The notes under the pieces are model-generated. The model was given only the letters and a program-made list of their open reading frames with translations. It did not search any database and was not told the origin of the DNA. A stretch of 64,000 nt of DNA, from positions 1 to 64,000 of the forward strand of contig NZ_NXLQ01000010.1 of assembly GCF_003364195.1 (NCBI RefSeq), in the 5' to 3' direction. The number at the start of each line of letters is the position of its first letter. Within the stretch, counting starts at the first letter, position 1. The DNA comes from Helicobacter didelphidarum. Its GTDB lineage: Bacteria; Campylobacterota; Campylobacteria; Campylobacterales; Helicobacteraceae. The position numbers and the translations under genes are program-made. Below are positions 33,433 through 43,495 of this stretch, piece by piece.

Positions 33433-34833
33433 TCAATTTTTACTTTTTTGCACAGACAAATCAAGATCGTTTATGATTTTTCTACTTTCAGTTTCCATTT
33501 CATTAAGATTCTTTACAATATAATCCACATCTTGTATGTTAAGCTCTTTTATTTCTAATTTTTGTAATGCGTTTATCACACATTTTGTGATTACTTTTCT
33601 ACTTTGTTCAATATTATCTTTGTCAATAAGTGTAAAAAGTAATTCTTTTGAAATTTCATCTTCAAATAAATGTGAAATAGCATGTTGCGTAAAATCTTGT
33701 GCTGGTTTCATTATTTTAAAGCTTAAATATGTATTAGACTTGTATACAATATGTTCAATTTTGACTGTATTTATCACAAGGCTTTTATGAATATCGGCAA
33801 AAATTTTATTAAGCGTTGTGCTACTTTCACCAAGATTCTCAAAAACTTGACTAAAAGAAGTAATTTTATCTTGAGTATCCTGAACAATCCGATAAATTTC
33901 TTGGCTACTAACTTGAATGGAGTTGATTTCTTGTTGCATTGTTTGGATAACAAGAGAAATTTTATCCGTCGCTTGACGAGTATTTTCTGCAAGTTTTCTC
34001 ACTTCATCAGCAACAACAGCAAAGCCTCTTCCATGTTCTCCTGCTCTTGCTGCTTCAATACTCGCATTAAGTGCTAAAAGATTTGTTTGCGATGCAATAC
34101 CGATAATTAATTGAATAACATTACCAATATCATTAGATCGTTGCGAAAAGCCAGTAATAGAATCATTATTTTGCGAAATAAGTCCTAAGAGTGTCTCAAC
34201 ACTATGGGATACTTCTTGCATGTTTTCCTGATTGTCGCGTGAAATTTGCACCAATGAATGGATATTGGTATTCACATCTTCAAGATCTGACATATTTTGT
34301 GATAAATCATTACTAATATTCTTTAAATCATGATTTTGATTATCTAAACTCATGTTCATCAGTGATCGTGCAAGTGAATTTTGTATGCTTTCCTTTGCGT
34401 TTGCCTCAATGCTTGCGAGGCAAAAATTAATATTATCAATATTTTTTACAAATGTTCCTTTTAATCCTTCACCCAAAGCTCTACGATAAAACTCATTTTG
34501 TTGCGAAGCACTAATCGAAGTATTTACTTCGCGTAAAAAAGCCTCTAAATTGTCAAGCAAAATATTAATATTATCACTCAAAAGGACAAGCTTTGCATCG
34601 CCCTTTAAATGAATTACCCTATTCTCAAAATCACCTTCTTTTGCATTATTCGTAACTGCAATGATTTTTTGTAAAAAAATATCTTTTTTATTCTCAAGAA
34701 TCCAAAAACCAATAAGTAAAATGAGTACAATAAATGCAATAATACCCACAAATATATTGCCCTGTATAAAAGCTATAATAGGAAGAACTACCAATAAACA
34801 AGTTGCACTAGCAAGTAATATTTTATTTAACAT
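33433..34833 (-). CDS. cetA: Methyl-accepting chemotaxis protein, CetA-like
   Basis: A 466-aa transducer from the second ATG, which has AAAGGATGGTG before it. Two closely spaced membrane helices (about residues 5-45) enclose almost no periplasmic loop, so it has no external ligand domain. A HAMP-like region follows. The signalling hairpin tip contains [20 protein letters not shown] and [15 protein letters not shown] (about 250-290). The C-terminal ~110 residues form a helical tail. It overlaps the PAS gene upstream. In Campylobacter the loop-less CetA transducer works with the PAS protein CetB for energy taxis; the same layout here supports that role. Confidence 0.8.
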   Translation of the reverse strand: MLNKILLASATCLLVVLPIIAFIQGNIFVGIIAFIVLILLIGFWILENKKDIFLQKIIAVTNNAKEGDFENRVIHLKGDAKLVLLSDNINILLDNLEAFLREVNTSISASQQNEFYRRALGEGLKGTFVKNIDNINFCLASIEANAKESIQNSLARSLMNMSLDNQNHDLKNISNDLSQNMSDLEDVNTNIHSLVQISRDNQENMQEVSHSVETLLGLISQNNDSITGFSQRSNDIGNVIQLIIGIASQTNLLALNASIEAARAGEHGRGFAVVADEVRKLAENTRQATDKISLVIQTMQQEINSIQVSSQEIYRIVQDTQDKITSFSQVFENLGESSTTLNKIFADIHKSLVINTVKIEHIVYKSNTYLSFKIMKPAQDFTQHAISHLFEDEISKELLFTLIDKDNIEQSRKVITKCVINALQKLEIKELNIQDVDYIVKNLNEMETESRKIINDLDLSVQKSKN

Positions 34834-35326
34834 CACCATCCTTTTGAAGTTTTAACATAAACTCATTAAATTCAAATCCTCTGTCTGCGACTTTTGCCAG
34901 AAGCACTTCCTTTGCCTTTGCAACACCTTGCTGTTGCTCTATCATCAGAATCTCATTATAAAGATTTGAAATCATATGGATAGCTTTTGGATTTGGTTTT
35001 CTACGAACAGAATAATAACCAATAATATTATTGTTTCTATCATAATTTGATGTAAAGTTGGCAAAAACCCAATAAAAATTTCCTTTTTTTGTGAGATTTT
35101 TTACAAAAGCAAATACCTCTTTACCATGTGCGATATGCCCCCATAATAATTTAAATACGCTTCTTGGCATATCTTTATGACGAATAATATTGTGCGGTTT
35201 AAATAACACATGATTCTCATCATATTCTGCATACTGTAAAAATGCTTGATTGCAATAGAGTATATTTCCTTTCAAATCCGTTTTTGAAGTAATCAATATA
35301 TCGTTGCTTAAAATAAGCTCGTGCAT
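34823..35326 (-). CDS. cetB: PAS-domain redox/energy sensor, CetB-like
   Basis: A 167-aa cytoplasmic protein. A PAS domain covers residues 1-125, with [39 protein letters not shown] and [20 protein letters not shown], as in Aer/CetB FAD-binding PAS domains. The short C-terminal helix contains [20 protein letters not shown]. It has no kinase or methyl-accepting part of its own, so it needs a transducer, which is the overlapping downstream CetA-like gene (overlap about 11 bases). CAAGGAGAGTAA precedes the ATG. FAD binding is inferred from the family. Confidence 0.85.
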   Translation of the reverse strand: MHELILSNDILITSKTDLKGNILYCNQAFLQYAEYDENHVLFKPHNIIRHKDMPRSVFKLLWGHIAHGKEVFAFVKNLTKKGNFYWVFANFTSNYDRNNNIIGYYSVRRKPNPKAIHMISNLYNEILMIEQQQGVAKAKEVLLAKVADRGFEFNEFMLKLQKDGDVK

Positions 35327-35672
35327 TTACTCTCCTTGTAATTCAAATGATTCTGTCAAGAAAATTCATCTAACTAAACCATAGAATCAAAGTTTAACAA
35401 ATAAATTCTTCCTTGCTGTGAATATTTCATATCATTTTATATTTTATTTTAAAAACAATATTGATATAGAAAATAATAGCAATATTATACTAAGAGTATG
35501 TAGTATGTTAAGTATATAACATCAAAAGAATTTGCACAAAAAATCTTAAATATTACACTATGAAACAATTTTGATATTGTAATTCAAAATCAATATTTTG
35601 CTTACAAAATTCTTAATAATATTTTAAGTTTATTGTATCAAAAAAAAAACTTAAATTTACAATTTAATCTTT
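35327..35672. other. Intergenic stretch between cetB and the RNA-repair-like gene
   Basis: About 345 AT-rich bases with homopolymer runs (an A9 run near 35641-35649). I see no gene and no clear terminator. The cetB promoter must lie in its right-hand part, read leftward. Confidence 0.5.
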
Positions 35673-38117
35673 CTATGACATAACAAGAGCCTTTAAAAAA
35701 ACATTTTGTATCCATTCTATTGGAATATTTTGTATAGTATGCAAGAAAGATTGTTGTTCGCATAACTGTGTTATTGGCTTATCTTGCAATATTGTTTTAA
35801 TGTCACTCTTTATGCAAGAATGGTTTAAATTTTTGATTTCCTGTGCTTGTGTATGTGATAAATTATTATGACCTTTAGAATCTCTTTTAAATTCCAAAAT
35901 ATACTCTTGAAACCACACATAAAATCTTTCTCGAAGAGGATTATTAATCCATTGCAATTTGGTAATACTTCCCTGCACACTCCATATTTTAATGAGTTGT
36001 TTTATTACCCGTAATTCATTGTCATAAAATAGGGGCAATTCAGTAAAATTCCCAATAGAATCAAAAAGAACAAATGGATTAAAAAGCTCCATTTTCTCTT
36101 CAAAAGAGTAATTACCATCACATGATTGTGCGGTTATTGTATTACAATGTAGCATTTGCTGCGATTTGGCTTCTATTATATTGTTACACACTTCATGCAC
36201 ATTTACTTGAGAAATATCAGAATCTATCCGCTTTGAATCATAATAAAACTTTTTTAATACCATTTTTTGTGCCTCAAATTCTTTAGCAAGAAAATGATTA
36301 TATTGTCTTAAACACATTAAAAACTTTAAAAATTCTTCATAAGATTCTATCATATAATGAGTTTTTTGTATTTTAAGCTGCAATACTTTTGCAACCTCTT
36401 CTAAAAGTGTCGCATATATTTCATTATCCAGAGGGGAATTTGGCAATATCTCTTGCAAAATAAAAGTTTTTTTGTCTTGTAATGTTAAGAGAATAGAAAA
36501 TGATTGACTTTTGAATATCGAAATAAGTTGTTTTCGCAATTCTTTTGGACAGATAAAATACGGTAAATGATTTTGCACTACACAATCTAATACATAGAAA
36601 AAATTACCATTATAATACGATAAAATTGCTTCTACTCCCCTAATTTTTCTTTTTACTCGTAGTGGAAAAATAAAACTTTTGAGACATTCATGATTTTCAA
36701 TAAATTCTTCTGTTCTATTTGTATTTACATTATAACCTCTTCCAGCAATTTGCCACGATTTTGTATCGATAATACATGGAATAAAACAGCATGGGGATCG
36801 CTGAATATCTTGATTGATTCTACTCATAAAGCGGATTGAGAGAAGATTCTTATGAGACTCAAGTGTGATTTTCTTATTTCCTTTTGCAGAATCAATGTAT
36901 TTTTGTATTGCATGTTTTGCGTCTTTTTCCTCTTTAGAAATAAAAATTGTGTTGCGAATACTCGTATCTTTAAATTCATTTTGAGTTAATTGTATTGTGC
37001 GTAAAAAACCACCAAATTCAACTTGTGATTCCATAATGAAATTTTTTTCATAAATTCTAATTGGTAATGCAGTTTTGTTTCTATGTCCAAAAAATTGGTA
37101 GTAATTTTCTGGTGCATTCTTACTAAATGTTTGGGCTATGGCACTTGTATTAAGATAACCACCAACACCATGTATACTTTGCGATGCACTAAGTAATAGG
37201 GGGTATTTGGGTACATTTGAAAGACCACCATGTGTACAAATCACGCGTTTGTCATGAAATCTATAAAAAAAGTATGGTATAAGTTTCTGATATAATTGTT
37301 TTGCCTCATTTTTACTAAAACCTTTTTGCTCAAGTTCTAGTTGGGTATTAAGACGAAACTCACGTGATTCCACCTCTTTATTATTTGCCCAATGCCATAA
37401 CCATTTTTCATGATTACCTTCAATCAAACACACATTCTTCTTATCCACAATAGTAAGCAAAAACTTTAATACTTCATAATTTTGGAATCCTCTATCAATA
37501 TAATCCCCTAAAAAAATATAAAATTCATCATCTTTCATTGTGCCTAAATATTTTTTAAGCACAGAAAATGATCCCTGAATGTCTCCAATATGATGAATTA
37601 CCTTATAGCCATTCAGATTTTTTGGCTCAACATGAAGAAATTTTTTGATTTCACTGGGTTCAATAATATCGCATTTAATTGGGATTTCTGATAATTGCAA
37701 ATCTTTATAAAGAGATTCTAATTCAGATTCCATATAAATATATTCCTGTGCATTTTGATTGCGTTTTTTGATTTCATCAAATGGGATACTGCTAAAATCT
37801 ACAATAAAAATTTTATAAGCGTAATTTTTTGCCATCTCTTTGTAATTACTGAAGTAAGATTTTGCAATATGGTTATCTTCGACAATGATAAAATCACCTT
37901 TTGCCATACGAGATTCTAAAGCAACAAAAAGCATTTGAAAGGCGATTTTATCATTATTATTTGCACGAATAGTCTTTCCATTTTCATCAAGCATTGGACT
38001 TTGAGTTAGATCTTTAAAAGTCTGCGAAGAAAGTGTATAATCTTGCAAATTATATTGTTGTATCCATGTTGTTTTCCCACAAAATGGCATACCTCTTGTT
38101 AATAACAAATACCTCAT
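35673..38117 (-). CDS. Polynucleotide kinase-phosphatase-like protein with ligase-sized C-terminal region
   Basis: An 814-aa protein. Residues 1-160: P-loop kinase with RGMPFCGKTTWIQQY and a late FIVDFSSIPFDEIKKRN lid. Residues about 170-380: calcineurin-type phosphatase with HHIGDIQGSF, LGDYIDRG, EGNHEKWLWHW and VICTHGG. The last 430 residues are unassigned by clear motifs; a KIRG at about 500 could be the KxxG of a nucleotidyltransferase. Order and length match bacterial Pnkp (kinase-phosphatase-ligase, about 870 aa), which repairs cut RNA, but no hen1 partner is next to it. GTGAGGACAATAC precedes the ATG. Kinase and phosphatase are sure, ligase is a guess. Confidence 0.75.
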   Translation of the reverse strand: MRYLLLTRGMPFCGKTTWIQQYNLQDYTLSSQTFKDLTQSPMLDENGKTIRANNNDKIAFQMLFVALESRMAKGDFIIVEDNHIAKSYFSNYKEMAKNYAYKIFIVDFSSIPFDEIKKRNQNAQEYIYMESELESLYKDLQLSEIPIKCDIIEPSEIKKFLHVEPKNLNGYKVIHHIGDIQGSFSVLKKYLGTMKDDEFYIFLGDYIDRGFQNYEVLKFLLTIVDKKNVCLIEGNHEKWLWHWANNKEVESREFRLNTQLELEQKGFSKNEAKQLYQKLIPYFFYRFHDKRVICTHGGLSNVPKYPLLLSASQSIHGVGGYLNTSAIAQTFSKNAPENYYQFFGHRNKTALPIRIYEKNFIMESQVEFGGFLRTIQLTQNEFKDTSIRNTIFISKEEKDAKHAIQKYIDSAKGNKKITLESHKNLLSIRFMSRINQDIQRSPCCFIPCIIDTKSWQIAGRGYNVNTNRTEEFIENHECLKSFIFPLRVKRKIRGVEAILSYYNGNFFYVLDCVVQNHLPYFICPKELRKQLISIFKSQSFSILLTLQDKKTFILQEILPNSPLDNEIYATLLEEVAKVLQLKIQKTHYMIESYEEFLKFLMCLRQYNHFLAKEFEAQKMVLKKFYYDSKRIDSDISQVNVHEVCNNIIEAKSQQMLHCNTITAQSCDGNYSFEEKMELFNPFVLFDSIGNFTELPLFYDNELRVIKQLIKIWSVQGSITKLQWINNPLRERFYVWFQEYILEFKRDSKGHNNLSHTQAQEIKNLNHSCIKSDIKTILQDKPITQLCEQQSFLHTIQNIPIEWIQNVFLKALVMS

Positions 38118-38493
38118 GTATTGTCCTCACATTAAAATCTACATATAGAATTATAGCTAAAATTTTGAATTTAGATTCTGTAATATTTGATATATTGTGT
38201 CTGAAGAAATAGTAAAATGCTATGCAAAAATAACTGCTCTTAAGAGATAATCTCTATAATCTCATTTTTCTATTTTACTGCTTGATTCACTATTTTTAAT
38301 AAATTTTATACAAATATGAGAACTTTTCTTTAGTTTATGATATTCTTTAAGAATCGCTAGGACATTTAAACTGAGAAATGTATGAAAATTATATAACTCT
38401 ATTAAAAATCTAAGCTATAATGCACGCTTCAAGTTTATAGCATATTTTTAAAAATAAACAATTTTTTGTTTCAAGGAATTTTAGGAAAAGATA
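38118..38493. promoter_or_regulatory. Intergenic with ktrB promoter
   Basis: About 375 bases between two divergent genes. TATAAT at 38416-38421 (context AAGCTATAATGC) is a good -10 for the rightward potassium-transport genes, with their start 72 bases downstream. The other half, AT-rich, would carry the leftward promoter. No gene seen. Confidence 0.55.
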
Positions 38494-39873
38494 ATGCAAT
38501 TTCAAAGTATCAAGGTTCTATTAGCTGGTTATTTAGGAGTGATTCTTATAGGAACACTCTTGCTTGCAATGCCCCCAATGTATAATACGAATATAAGTTT
38601 TCTTGAAGCTTTCTTTACAAGTGCTTCTGCTATGACTTGCACAGGTCTTGTGATTAAAAACACAGGATTAGACTTTACAATTTATGGACAAATCGTTATT
38701 GTAATATTAATACAACTTGGTGGCTTTGGGCATATGAGTATGGCTGGCATTATTTATCTTATGGTTGGCAATAGATTAAGTGCATCAGAAAAAGATCTTA
38801 TCAATGTTGTAGATAGTTTGAATAATAATTCGCTAAATGGCATTGGTCGAGCCATCATCAATGCTCTATTTTTTGTGTTAATTACAGAATGTATTGGTGC
38901 AATGCTTTTATGTCCTTATTTTATATGGCAAATAGGAGATGTTAAAGAAGGATTGTGGGTTGGAATAATGCATACGATTACAGCATTTAATAATGCTGGA
39001 TTTACAAACTTAAAAGATGGATTATTGCCATATCAAGCAGATGTTTTTGTAAATATTGTTCTTTCATTGCTTATTATTATTGGTGGACTCGGGTATCTTT
39101 CTTCTATTGAGATTTCTAAGCATTGTTATTTACGCACTCGTTATAATGGAATCTTTACACACAAAAAATCTCCTACAAGATTAAGCTTAAATACACGCGT
39201 TACAATTACCATGACAGGGATACTTTTGGTATGTGGTGTTTTTAATGTCTTAATATTTGAATGGAATAACCCAAAAACAATAGCAAATATCCCTTTTTGG
39301 GAACAACTCATTAATGGTTTTTTTATGTCAGCAAATTATAGAACTGCTGGATTTAATATTTTTGACATTAGTGGATTTGATGATAGAACTATGTTCTTTT
39401 CAATGTTTTTCATGATTATTGGTGGTGGTCCAGGTGGCACAGCAGCAGGCATTAAGGTAACAACCTTTGCGATATTGGTAGCACTCTCCATTGCAATTAT
39501 CAATAATCGAAAAGATACTATTATGTTTGGTCGCACAATACCACAAGATATTGTATCCCGTGCATTTTGTGTGTTTATTATTGCTGTAATCTATTTTTCT
39601 GTGGCTACATTTTTTCTTTCTATTTTTGAGCCTGATGTCAAGTTTCTTCCTTTAGCCTTTGAGACTCTTTCAGCTTTTAGCACCGTTGGTCTTTCTATGG
39701 GTGATCGTGGTGGCACACTAAGTTTATGTGCAGACTTTAATACAATCGGATTAATCATTATAATATTCTTAATGATTTCTGGTAAAATTGGCATTATGGC
39801 TTTTACTCTTATTTTTATTGGTGGTTCAAAAACAAAACATACAAGATATGTACAAGAAAAAATTTTAATTTAA
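38494..39873 (+). CDS. ktrB: KtrB/TrkH-family potassium translocating subunit
   Basis: A 459-aa polytopic membrane protein made of repeated M1-P-M2 units with Gly-containing selectivity-filter loops: ASAMTCTGLVIKNTG, AFNNAGFTNLKDG, SANYRTAGFNI and FETLSAFSTVGLSMG. A GGGPGGTAAGIKVTTFA motif closes the third unit. It carries K+ (or Na+-coupled K+) into the cell. The size, with no extra N-terminal helices, fits KtrB rather than full TrkH. TAGGAAAAGAT precedes the ATG. The next gene, 15 bases on, is its regulatory subunit. Confidence 0.93.
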   Translation: MQFQSIKVLLAGYLGVILIGTLLLAMPPMYNTNISFLEAFFTSASAMTCTGLVIKNTGLDFTIYGQIVIVILIQLGGFGHMSMAGIIYLMVGNRLSASEKDLINVVDSLNNNSLNGIGRAIINALFFVLITECIGAMLLCPYFIWQIGDVKEGLWVGIMHTITAFNNAGFTNLKDGLLPYQADVFVNIVLSLLIIIGGLGYLSSIEISKHCYLRTRYNGIFTHKKSPTRLSLNTRVTITMTGILLVCGVFNVLIFEWNNPKTIANIPFWEQLINGFFMSANYRTAGFNIFDISGFDDRTMFFSMFFMIIGGGPGGTAAGIKVTTFAILVALSIAIINNRKDTIMFGRTIPQDIVSRAFCVFIIAVIYFSVATFFLSIFEPDVKFLPLAFETLSAFSTVGLSMGDRGGTLSLCADFNTIGLIIIIFLMISGKIGIMAFTLIFIGGSKTKHTRYVQEKILI

Positions 39874-39888
39874 ATAAAAAGGAAAGAT

Positions 39889-40539
39889 ATGGCAAAGAGT
39901 TTTGCAGTTTTAGGCTTAGGAAAATTTGGGTATCATGTAGCTTTAGGGCTTGTTGAAAGTGGTGAAAGTGTTATTTTATGCGATAATTTAGAATCTAGTT
40001 TTGTAGAATTACGCGATAAAGCTGAACAAATATTTGTCCTTGATTGCACAGACAAAATGGCACTTAAAGAAGCAGGTGTCAGCGAATTAGATATAGTTAT
40101 TGTGAGCATTGGAGAAAATATAGAAGCAAGTATTCTAACGGTTATGGCATTAAAAGAGCTGGGCAATAAAAAAGTTATTGCAAAAGCTATTTCATCTACA
40201 CACGGGGCGATATTAGAGAAGCTTGGTGTTGATGAAGTAATTTATGCAGAGAAACAAGCAGCAAAACGACTACTTAGCGAACTTACAGAATCTAATGCAG
40301 AAGATATTGAACTTAGTGCAAATATGCGTGCATGCAAGGCTGTTGTAACAAGTTATTTTGTAAAGCGATCTGTTGGAACTATACGAGAAGAAGATAATGT
40401 CAAAATCGTAGCTGTGCGTCGCGGAGATTCATGGGAGCTTGATATAGAATCTACCTTTATCTTGCAACGCGGTGATGTCGTATTATTCTTAGGCAGTAAA
40501 AAAGATATTGAGAAAATTATGGAAACAATCGAAAAATAA
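39889..40539 (+). CDS. ktrA: KtrA/TrkA-family potassium-uptake regulator
   Basis: A 216-aa cytoplasmic protein with one RCK module: Rossmann N-domain MAKSFAVLGLGKFGYHVALG (GxGxxG) for NAD(H)/ATP, the acidic residue ending the second strand (VILCDN), FVLDCTDKMALKEAGV, and a C-terminal RCK_C domain (SVGTIREEDNVKIVAVRRG...FILQRGDVVLFLG). It is the single-RCK size of KtrA, not the double TrkA. A ring of these gates KtrB. AAAGGAAAGAT precedes the ATG, and spacing to ktrB is 15 bases, so they form one operon. Confidence 0.93.
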   Translation: MAKSFAVLGLGKFGYHVALGLVESGESVILCDNLESSFVELRDKAEQIFVLDCTDKMALKEAGVSELDIVIVSIGENIEASILTVMALKELGNKKVIAKAISSTHGAILEKLGVDEVIYAEKQAAKRLLSELTESNAEDIELSANMRACKAVVTSYFVKRSVGTIREEDNVKIVAVRRGDSWELDIESTFILQRGDVVLFLGSKKDIEKIMETIEK

Positions 40540-40699
40540 TTCCATAATTTTAATTGTAAAAATAAAAATGCCCTAAAATATGATAAAAGATTCTTTATTT
40601 TAGATTATAATAAACTTTAACTTAACTATTTTATTATTCCAATAAATAGAACAACTCAAAGTTTCTTTCAAAATATTTTTAAATAAGGAGACTATTATA

Positions 40700-42679
40700 A
40701 TGAAATATATTCAAACATTATGGCTAACATGTTGTTTTGCGTATGCTGATAGCATTATAGAATTTGGCACAAGCCAAACGAAATCGTATAAGCCTTATGA
40801 AAACTTCAAAAATCGCTCTACTACTTTGCCTTACCATGAAATGACCTTAGAATCTTATCATAACCAAACACAAAATCAAAAGAAGCTACATACACAAAAC
40901 AATATATTCGCAAATAATGAAATCAATTCTACGACAAACACACACACACATTCACACAATGCCAACACACCAAATTTTCATACTACAATACCACAAACAA
41001 ATATTAATACAAACAAAAAACCAGCAACACAACTTATTACAACTGATAAACCAACACACGCAGGAACACATTTACGTGGAAAAGATTTTTTTGATTATTA
41101 TATCAAAGATAAACCAAAAGGGATTGTGCGAGATTTTTATATTTGGCAATATTTAAATGACAATAAGTTAAATGCAAAAGAGATTAATGAAGTTTATAAA
41201 ATGCTAAATGCAAAAAACCCTTATCTTCGCAAGGTACTTAATAATCTTGGAAAAACAGAAAAACTCCCTCGCGATATTGAATGTTCAAAAATGGGAGTAA
41301 AAATTGCACTAAAGCAAGATGATGTTTGCCTTATAGCATCTATAAGAAATCATTTAGCAGCATTCAAAACTCTCTCAAAAACAGAAACAGACACAATTAT
41401 AAAACGCATTGAAAAAACTTATAAAGACACTGCACGAGCTATTGCGATCTTACATTCACAAAACCGCACCAAAGACCTTTTTAAAGAAAACTCTATTGTC
41501 TTTACAATGGTATATCATGCACTTAATAGTGATGAGAAACACAAAATCACAACAGAGAAACCAGCACAAGATTTTAAACGATTAAGCGAATATAAAACAA
41601 ATGGATTCTATAATATTCTCAATAATGCCATTTTAGCCTCAAATCTCAACAATATAAAAACTCTTTTGCTTCAAGCAGATATTACACAAGCTCCACATAA
41701 TACACTTTTTTTACTTGGAATAAATGAACTTCGCTTTGGTTCAAAAGAGAAAGCAATGACATATTTTAAAAGGGCACAAAATTCTACTACTCTTGGGTTT
41801 TTTATTGATAGGGCAATATTTTGGCAATATCTTGTCAGTGAAAAAAAAGAATATCTAGAACAACTCTTAAAAAGTAAAAATGCAAATATCTTTAGCATTT
41901 ATGCAAGCCAAAAGCTCAATAAAACTCCTAGCTTTGTAATCATCAATAAGCTTCCATCGCTTGCTCTTGATAATCCACCCTTTGACATTCGCGATCCATA
42001 CATTTGGCAAAATATCTCTTCTACAATGATTAACACAAGTGACCCTGTTAAACTTGCAAAGGTTGTGCCTTATTTTTCCTATAAAGATACAATGCCACAG
42101 CTTGCCTACCTTATGCAAAAGATTGATAAATATTCTACAAATTACTACCTTACACCTTATGAGGGATTAATAAAATGGAATAGCACAGAAGAACAAAGCT
42201 TTGTCTTTTCGATCGCAAGACAAGAAAGCCATTTTATTCCAACTCTTATTTCTCGTTCATTTGCACTTGGAATCATGCAAATAATGCCTGCAAATGTAAA
42301 ACCCTTTGCAAAAGAAATGGGGAGAAATGACATTGAGTATAATGATTTGTTTGACCCAAAAACTTCTCTTGAAATGGGACGACATTTTATAAAAGTATTA
42401 CAAAAAGAATATAAAAATCCCCTTTTTGTAGCTTATGCCTATAATGGTGGTCCAGGGTTTCTTAGACGATTGCTTGCAAAAAATGAATTATTTTTAAAAA
42501 ATCGTGCATACGAACCATGGCTTAGCATGGAATTAATCCCGTATGAAGAATCAAGACTTTATGGTATGCGTGTATTAGCAAATTTTATAATCTATGAGAA
42601 ATTACTCGGGAAAAATATACAATTAGAAGACTTATTGAAAAAAACACTCCTTTATCACAATCCAAATATTACTCGATAA
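40700..42679 (+). CDS. slt: Slt-type soluble lytic transglycosylase
   Basis: A 659-aa exported enzyme. A short signal peptide (MKYIQTLWLTCCFAYA) leads into an Asn/Thr/His-rich linker (about residues 60-125), then an alpha-helical superhelix (about 130-480), and the C-terminal SLT domain: SIARQESHFIPTLISRSFAL (Glu of QES is catalytic), GIMQIMPANVKPFAKE, YAYNGGPGFLRR. It cuts the glycan strands of peptidoglycan with anhydro-MurNAc formation. The His/Asn-rich linker is unusual for the family. A -10 TATAAT at 40606-40611 and TAAGGAGACT precede it. Confidence 0.9.
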   Translation: MKYIQTLWLTCCFAYADSIIEFGTSQTKSYKPYENFKNRSTTLPYHEMTLESYHNQTQNQKKLHTQNNIFANNEINSTTNTHTHSHNANTPNFHTTIPQTNINTNKKPATQLITTDKPTHAGTHLRGKDFFDYYIKDKPKGIVRDFYIWQYLNDNKLNAKEINEVYKMLNAKNPYLRKVLNNLGKTEKLPRDIECSKMGVKIALKQDDVCLIASIRNHLAAFKTLSKTETDTIIKRIEKTYKDTARAIAILHSQNRTKDLFKENSIVFTMVYHALNSDEKHKITTEKPAQDFKRLSEYKTNGFYNILNNAILASNLNNIKTLLLQADITQAPHNTLFLLGINELRFGSKEKAMTYFKRAQNSTTLGFFIDRAIFWQYLVSEKKEYLEQLLKSKNANIFSIYASQKLNKTPSFVIINKLPSLALDNPPFDIRDPYIWQNISSTMINTSDPVKLAKVVPYFSYKDTMPQLAYLMQKIDKYSTNYYLTPYEGLIKWNSTEEQSFVFSIARQESHFIPTLISRSFALGIMQIMPANVKPFAKEMGRNDIEYNDLFDPKTSLEMGRHFIKVLQKEYKNPLFVAYAYNGGPGFLRRLLAKNELFLKNRAYEPWLSMELIPYEESRLYGMRVLANFIIYEKLLGKNIQLEDLLKKTLLYHNPNITR

Positions 42680-42740
42680 GGAAAAAGAATGAAATATTTT
42701 ATTTTCCAGTAAGTTAATAAATATTTTTCACTTTTTATAT

Positions 42741-42746
42741 TATAAT
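42741..42746 (+). promoter_or_regulatory. Probable -10 box of ribA
   Basis: TATAAT in an AT-rich stretch, 52 bases before the ribA ATG and just after the slt gene. No clear -35 is visible, which is normal for this group. Confidence 0.45.
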
Positions 42747-42797
42747 TACCGATTCATTCAAAGAATATTATACAAACAAAAATTATACGGAGCTATT

Positions 42798-43376
42798 ATG
42801 AAATTTGAAGTTTCTAATCAAGCAAATTTACCAACACAATATGGGTATTTTAAAATTAAATCATTTCGTGAATATCAAGACAATGGAAACATTCTTGAAC
42901 ATTTAGTAGCTTTCACAGACCCACTTCCTGATACACCTCTTGTTCGCATACATTCAGAATGCTTAACAGGAGATGTTTTTGGATCAAAGAAATGTGATTG
43001 TGGTCCAGAGTTAGCTTACGGAATGAGAGAGATTTATAAAAATGGCGGTATGCTTATTTACCTGCGACAAGAAGGACGAGGTATCGGGCTATTCAATAAA
43101 GTGAATGCCTACGCCTTGCAGGATACGGGCATGGACACGGTAGAAGCAAATGAAGCATTAGGCTTTGGGAAAGATGAACGCAAATATGATATTGTTGGAG
43201 AGATTTTTAAGCATTTTAAGATTCAACAAATCAAACTTCTTACCAATAATCCACGAAAAATTGCCGAAATGGAAAAATATGTAAAATGCGTTCGTGATAG
43301 CATTATTATTGAACCAAATGAACATAATAAAGAATATTTGAAAGTGAAAAAGGCAAAGCTTGGACATTTACTTTGA
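42798..43376 (+). CDS. ribA: GTP cyclohydrolase II
   Basis: A 192-aa enzyme, the first step of riboflavin synthesis: GTP to 2,5-diamino-6-ribosylamino-pyrimidinone phosphate plus formate and pyrophosphate. The zinc cysteines are in [20 protein letters not shown], the GTP-binding [20 protein letters not shown] is intact, and [12 protein letters not shown] follows. It is the single-domain length, not a RibBA fusion. ACGGAGCTATT precedes the ATG. Its right-hand neighbour is the start of the defence island, 120 bases on. Confidence 0.95.
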   Translation: MKFEVSNQANLPTQYGYFKIKSFREYQDNGNILEHLVAFTDPLPDTPLVRIHSECLTGDVFGSKKCDCGPELAYGMREIYKNGGMLIYLRQEGRGIGLFNKVNAYALQDTGMDTVEANEALGFGKDERKYDIVGEIFKHFKIQQIKLLTNNPRKIAEMEKYVKCVRDSIIIEPNEHNKEYLKVKKAKLGHLL

Positions 43377-43495
43377 ATTATAATATAGCCTCATCTTCTT
43401 ATGGAGAATCCCATTCTAAAATCCATAAATATGAAATATTCACAGGATTTAGCTTGCAGTAATGAGAATACTCTAAAATATCCAAAGGCACACAA

